Assembly: GCA_026708185.1 (NCBI GenBank)
Contig: JAPOVK010000025.1
Location: forward strand, 1-64,000
Length of the DNA stretch: 64,000 nucleotides
Source of the DNA: Gammaproteobacteria bacterium
GTDB taxonomy: Bacteria; Pseudomonadota; Gammaproteobacteria; Pseudomonadales; Azotimanducaceae
Direction: 5' to 3'
The translations under genes and the position numbers were made by a program. This document shows, one piece after another, positions 61,013 to 64,000 of this stretch. How positions within the stretch are numbered: the first letter of the stretch is position 1; the number at the start of each line of letters is the position of its first letter. Under the pieces are notes generated by a model. It made no database searches. It was not told the DNA's origin and was given only the letters and a program-made list of their open reading frames with translations.

Positions 61013-61071
61013 CTCCCCCGCTGAAGGCTCTACCGTGCATGAGCCAACCTCAAGCAGTAGCGAATAACTTG

Positions 61072-61100
61072 ATTGTAGCTAATATTTGGCAGTCTGGACA
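61072..61100 (-). promoter_or_regulatory. Candidate metR promoter
   Basis: TGTCCA (61095-61100), 17 bases and TACAAT (61072-61077) on the minus strand. The -10 fits five of six positions. The -35 is weak. A start near 61065 gives a leader that includes both possible metR starts. Confidence 0.4.
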
Positions 61101-61104
61101 CTGC

Positions 61105-61746
61105 CTACCGATCGGCGGGAGTCCTCTTGTCGCGGTCGGCGAGCTGCAACCGCCAACCACGGAAGAACCGACCCGCGCCCGCGGCGACCGTGCAGTCGGG
61201 CGTCATCAGTTCAGCAGACTGGCAGGTGGCCAGCAGTGGCTCCAACGCGTCGATCTCGCGCTCGTCTATTGTCAGGCCGTACTTTCGGCGAACGTCGACG
61301 ATGCGGTTGGCGAACCAGCAACGGTTTTGCGCGGGCAGCCAGGCAGACGCATCCTTGGCACCCTTCTGGTAACGATTCACCTCGGGGCTGGCCAAGGTCA
61401 GATTGGCAAGGTCGGCCGCGAACCGCCGTCGCGTCGCGACATCGGCGGCGCACAGGCCGCTGTCGTGCGCCTCCGAGCGCGCGACGATGTGTTCGATGTC
61501 GGTCTCCCGAGCGTCGTCGAAACAGCGGCCGGTGTACGGCGAGAAGATGTCGCCCAAGCGGGCGACGATCCGCACTTCTAGGGACTGCGCGTAGGAGTAG
61601 TCGTTGCTGTCGTACGCGCTGCAACGGTGCTCCGGGGCGACGACAAGGCCCCGCCAAGTGTCCTCGGCCCCACTGGCGACGGCGCCACCCACGGCGGCGC
61701 ACGCGACCGCCCAGCGGATCCCACGCAGGCCGATGGTGTTGAACAC
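61105..61746 (-). CDS. Secreted HNH-family nuclease (DUF1524/GmrSD-C-like)
   Basis: The 213-residue protein starts with a signal-peptide-like segment (IRWAVACAAVGGAVASGA) and carries the DUF1524-type motifs: DIEHIVARSEAHDSGLC, then NLTLASPEVNRYQKGAKDASAWLP. These include the HNH His and the Asn/Lys pairs. The family cleaves DNA. Cysteines (CRC, CF, CW, CQ) suggest disulfides in a secreted enzyme. GTG 61746 has GAGACGAG before it; a TTG at 61767 would add seven residues. It is divergent from vsr. Confidence 0.72.
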   Translation of the reverse strand: MFNTIGLRGIRWAVACAAVGGAVASGAEDTWRGLVVAPEHRCSAYDSNDYSYAQSLEVRIVARLGDIFSPYTGRCFDDARETDIEHIVARSEAHDSGLCAADVATRRRFAADLANLTLASPEVNRYQKGAKDASAWLPAQNRCWFANRIVDVRRKYGLTIDEREIDALEPLLATCQSAELMTPDCTVAAGAGRFFRGWRLQLADRDKRTPADR

Positions 61747-61780
61747 CTCGTCTCTCTGCCCCGTCAACTCGTACAGCCAT

Positions 61781-61800
61781 GGTAATCACAATCGGTTACC
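61781..61800. promoter_or_regulatory. Inverted repeat GGTAA-N10-TTACC between divergent nuclease genes
   Basis: The exact inverted repeat lies in the 70-bp gap between the HNH nuclease (-) and vsr (+). Its position suits a shared operator. No binding protein is known; this is a position-based guess. Confidence 0.35.
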
Positions 61801-61816
61801 TGTGTACGAGCTTGAT

Positions 61817-62263
61817 ATGCTGGCGCCGATGGACACGCTCACGGCGGCCGAGCGCAGTGCCTTGATGTCGCGCATTCGCGGGAAGGACACGAAGCCTGAG
61901 CTGGCCGTGCGCCGCGCATTGCATGCGTTGGGCTACCGCTACCGCACCCACGGCAGCGGCCTGCCGGGCAGGCCGGACCTCGTGTTCTCCAAGCGGCGCA
62001 CGGCCGTTTTCGTCCACGGCTGTTTCTGGCACCGACACGGTTGCGCCAAGACGTCGATGCCGAAGACACGAACCGACTACTGGGCGGCGAAGTTCGCGGC
62101 GAACGTGGAACGCGATCAACGCAATGCCGAGCGCCTGGCCGAGGCTGGTTGGCGCGTGTTCGTGGCGTGGGAATGCGAGATCGATCAAGGGGACGTGATG
62201 CAACGCCTCGTCGAGTTCCTCGGTCCCCCGCGGGTGGACCGACGCATTCCCGAAAAGGCGTAG
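61817..62263 (+). CDS. vsr: Very short patch repair endonuclease
   Basis: The 148-residue protein carries the Vsr motifs: GRPDLVF with Asp54, AVFVHGCFWHRHGC with His67 and the zinc Cys/His set, and a last Cys in FVAWECEID. Vsr nicks at T:G mismatches left by deamination of 5-methylcytosine at Dcm-type sites. ATG 61817 has GAG seven bases upstream; ATG 61829 is an alternative. No cytosine methyltransferase is near. Confidence 0.93.
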   Translation: MLAPMDTLTAAERSALMSRIRGKDTKPELAVRRALHALGYRYRTHGSGLPGRPDLVFSKRRTAVFVHGCFWHRHGCAKTSMPKTRTDYWAAKFAANVERDQRNAERLAEAGWRVFVAWECEIDQGDVMQRLVEFLGPPRVDRRIPEKA

Positions 62264-62276
62264 TCGCGCGGTGGGA

Positions 62277-63833
62277 CTACGGCCGCATGGGAAATGTCGT
62301 GGGCCCGATCAGGTCGTCGAGCTGCGGCTGGATCCAGTCGACCCAACGGCACAGCATCGGCCGCGTCTCCCGCGGGTCAATCAGTTCATGGACCGCGAAG
62401 GACTCCGCGCGCGGATACGGCGAACGCGCGCTTCGCAAGCGGTCTTCGAGCTCTGCGCGCTTCGCGTCCGGATCGTCGGCCGCCGCAATCTCGCGGTGGA
62501 AGGCGACGGCAACGCCCCCTTCCAACGGCAGCGCGCCGCTTTCGACCGACGGCCACGCCAGCACGTAGTTATTGGGCGCATAGTGCGCGGCCGTCGCCAC
62601 GCCGAAGCCCTTGTGCACCTGGATGGCAGCCCACGGAACGCTCGCTTGGGCGGCAGCGCAAACGGCTGCCATGCCGTAGCGTATGGTCGCGCTGCGCTCG
62701 GCTTCCGGCCCGATCATGAACCCGGGCTGATCGATGAAGTTGACGATGGGTAGGTGGAACGTGTCGCACATCTCCACGAAGCGGCGGTATTTCTGCCCGG
62801 CCTCGGCGGTCATCGCACCGGCGTAGACGCGGTTGTCGTTCGCCAGCACGCCGACTGGCTGGCCGTCCAGGCGCGCGAGCCCCGCGATCTGGCTGGGCCC
62901 GTAGTCGCGGCCGATCTCGAAGAAGGACCCCTGGTCCATGATCATGGTCAGGATCTCGCGCATGTCGAAGGGTTCGTTCGAGTCCCGGGGCACGGCGTTG
63001 AGCAGTTCCTCCTCCATGCGCTCCGGGTCGTCCTCGGAACCGATGCGGGGCGTGCGTTGATGGACGCTGCTCGGCAGGTAGCTCAGGAACCGCCGGACCT
63101 GGTCGAACATGTCGTGCTCGTCCTCGGCGATGTTGTCCACGATGCCGGTTTTGGCGTGGACGGCCGAGCCGCCAAGCTCGTCCTTGGTCAGCCGGACCCC
63201 GAGGGCGCGCTCCACCAAGGCGGGGCCGCCGATCATGATCTGAGCGGTGTGCCGCGTCATCACTGAGAAGTGCGCGGCCACCAGGCGCCCGGCCGGGAAG
63301 CCGGCGACGGCACCCGCGGCCATCGAGACCACGGGTACGGCGCCCATCGCGTCGGCTATGATGCGGAACCGCGGCGTCGCGAAAACGGGCTCGCCGACGG
63401 TGCCGCCACGGCGACCGCCGCCGCCCTTGACACTGCCGCCGCCGCCTTCCAGCGACCGCACGAGGGGTACCTTGTACTGCACGGCAAGGTGTTCGGCGTA
63501 GACGCTCTTGCGCAGCCCGGCGGCGTTCGGCGAGCCGCCCTTCAGGGTGAAGTCCTCGCCCCCGACAACGACTCTGCGGCCGTCGATGCGACCGAAGCCG
63601 ACGACGTAGTTGGCAGGCACGTAGCCGAGCAGGCGGTCGTCGTCGTCATAGTCGGGGATTGCCGTCGCGAGCCCCTGTTCCTGGAACGAGCCGTCGTCGA
63701 GCAGAGCGTCGATGCGTTCGCGGATCGTCAGCCGCCCGCGCGCATGCTGCTTGGCGATGCCGTCCTTGCCCCCTTGCTGCTTCGCAAGGTGGCGGCGGCG
63801 GCGTATCTCGCGGACTTCCTCTTCCCAACTCAT
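62277..63833 (-). CDS. Acyl-CoA carboxylase carboxyltransferase subunit
   Basis: The 518-residue enzyme has the two crotonase-like halves of the PccB/MccB family: N-terminal SPNAAGLRKSVYAEHLAVQYKVPLVRSLEGGGGSVKGGGGRRGG with the CoA site, and C-terminal VGVLANDNRVYAGAMTAEAGQKYRRFVEMCDTFHLPIVNFIDQPGFMIGPEAERS. It transfers CO2 from carboxybiotin to an acyl-CoA. Which acyl-CoA cannot be told. It is preceded on the same strand by a probable biotin-carrier gene. Confidence 0.9.
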   Translation of the reverse strand: MSWEEEVREIRRRRHLAKQQGGKDGIAKQHARGRLTIRERIDALLDDGSFQEQGLATAIPDYDDDDRLLGYVPANYVVGFGRIDGRRVVVGGEDFTLKGGSPNAAGLRKSVYAEHLAVQYKVPLVRSLEGGGGSVKGGGGRRGGTVGEPVFATPRFRIIADAMGAVPVVSMAAGAVAGFPAGRLVAAHFSVMTRHTAQIMIGGPALVERALGVRLTKDELGGSAVHAKTGIVDNIAEDEHDMFDQVRRFLSYLPSSVHQRTPRIGSEDDPERMEEELLNAVPRDSNEPFDMREILTMIMDQGSFFEIGRDYGPSQIAGLARLDGQPVGVLANDNRVYAGAMTAEAGQKYRRFVEMCDTFHLPIVNFIDQPGFMIGPEAERSATIRYGMAAVCAAAQASVPWAAIQVHKGFGVATAAHYAPNNYVLAWPSVESGALPLEGGVAVAFHREIAAADDPDAKRAELEDRLRSARSPYPRAESFAVHELIDPRETRPMLCRWVDWIQPQLDDLIGPTTFPMRP

Positions 63834-63901
63834 GGTAGAAGCGCCTCAATCTCTCGACGGCGCCGAATGCTTACACTTGGGTTGCGCTTTGTCACGCCGA
63901 C

Positions 63902-63920
63902 GCGACCGCTTCGCGGTCGC
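63902..63920. repeat. 19-bp palindrome, copy of 14714-14732
   Basis: GCGACCGC, loop TTC, GCGGTCGC, exactly the reverse complement of the element at 14714-14732. It lies in the gap before the carboxyltransferase gene. Confidence 0.75.
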
Positions 63921-63940
63921 CGGCGGCGAGGCGGTGCCCG

Positions 63941-64000
63941 CTAGGTGTCAAGCACCGCGACGACCTGGTCTTCCTGAACGGCGTCTTCCACAGCGACCAG
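63941..64000 (-). CDS. Biotin/lipoyl-attachment domain protein, C-terminal end only
   Basis: The last 19 residues of a gene entering from the right edge read LVAVEDAVQEDQVVAVLDT and stop. This matches the C-terminus of biotin-carrier domains (…VxxGDxVxxGQxLxxL). Together with the carboxyltransferase it suggests an acyl-CoA carboxylase operon. The attachment lysine lies outside the window, so the reading is from pattern only. Confidence 0.5.
   Translation of the reverse strand: MVAVEDAVQEDQVVAVLDT

Overview
The window is GC-rich, densely coded and comes from a proteobacterial chromosome. It most resembles an aerobic gammaproteobacterium from a lineage I cannot name. Supporting points are the fused nuoCD gene and a 14-subunit complex I set, the order infC-rpmI-rplT-pheS-pheT-ihfA-merR, a recC-recB-recD cluster, a MetR-type regulator and Bpt. 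GTG and TTG starts are common, and neighbouring genes often share 1-8 bases (ATGA, GTGA, TTGA, TGATG), so translational coupling is probably widespread.

Layout: 1-2.9 kb holds the 5' part of a TonB-dependent receptor (-), a glyoxalase I and a MATE exporter (+). The 2.9-9.5 kb block (-) is a coupled cluster of ECF sigma factor, very long FecR-type membrane protein and two ABC ATPase/permease pairs. The 9.6-15.3 kb block (-) is the translation operon infC (with a non-canonical AUC start), rpmI, rplT, pheS, pheT, ihfA and merR, preceded by tRNA-Val(GAC). The 15.6-32.8 kb block holds NADH dehydrogenase I (-), split in two: nuoA-B-CD-E-F and nuoG-N are separated by three genes on the opposite strand (Uma2 nuclease, DsbA-like isomerase, bpt). 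Each half has its own candidate promoter with the same hexamers and spacing (TTGCCC-N17-TATTGT).

The 33-43.7 kb block carries an AAA ATPase, an AbrB/PIN toxin-antitoxin pair and recC-recB-recD. The 43.8-48.1 kb block holds a CaiB-type CoA-transferase, an ankyrin protein, a tannase-family esterase and a small carboxylesterase. The 48.2-54.5 kb block (+) is an overlapping run: type-2 argC, aspartate aminotransferase, DEAD-box helicase, nitrilase-family amidase, AI-2E permease and hisC. The 54.7-60.1 kb block has a PhyH-like dioxygenase, an LLM flavin oxidoreductase, a SixA-like phosphatase, an RNA m5C methyltransferase (-), a small membrane protein, a PNPOx-family flavoprotein and a second ankyrin protein. 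The 60-64 kb block has MetR (-), a secreted HNH nuclease (-), Vsr (+), an acyl-CoA carboxylase carboxyltransferase (-) and the 3' end of a probable biotin-carrier gene (-).

A recurrent non-coding feature is short perfect palindromes with 2-5 nt loops, often in tandem sets of two or three, in intergenic gaps of the translation and nuo operons and elsewhere. One 19-bp palindrome occurs identically about 49 kb apart. All product names are from sequence motifs read by eye; no database search was run.
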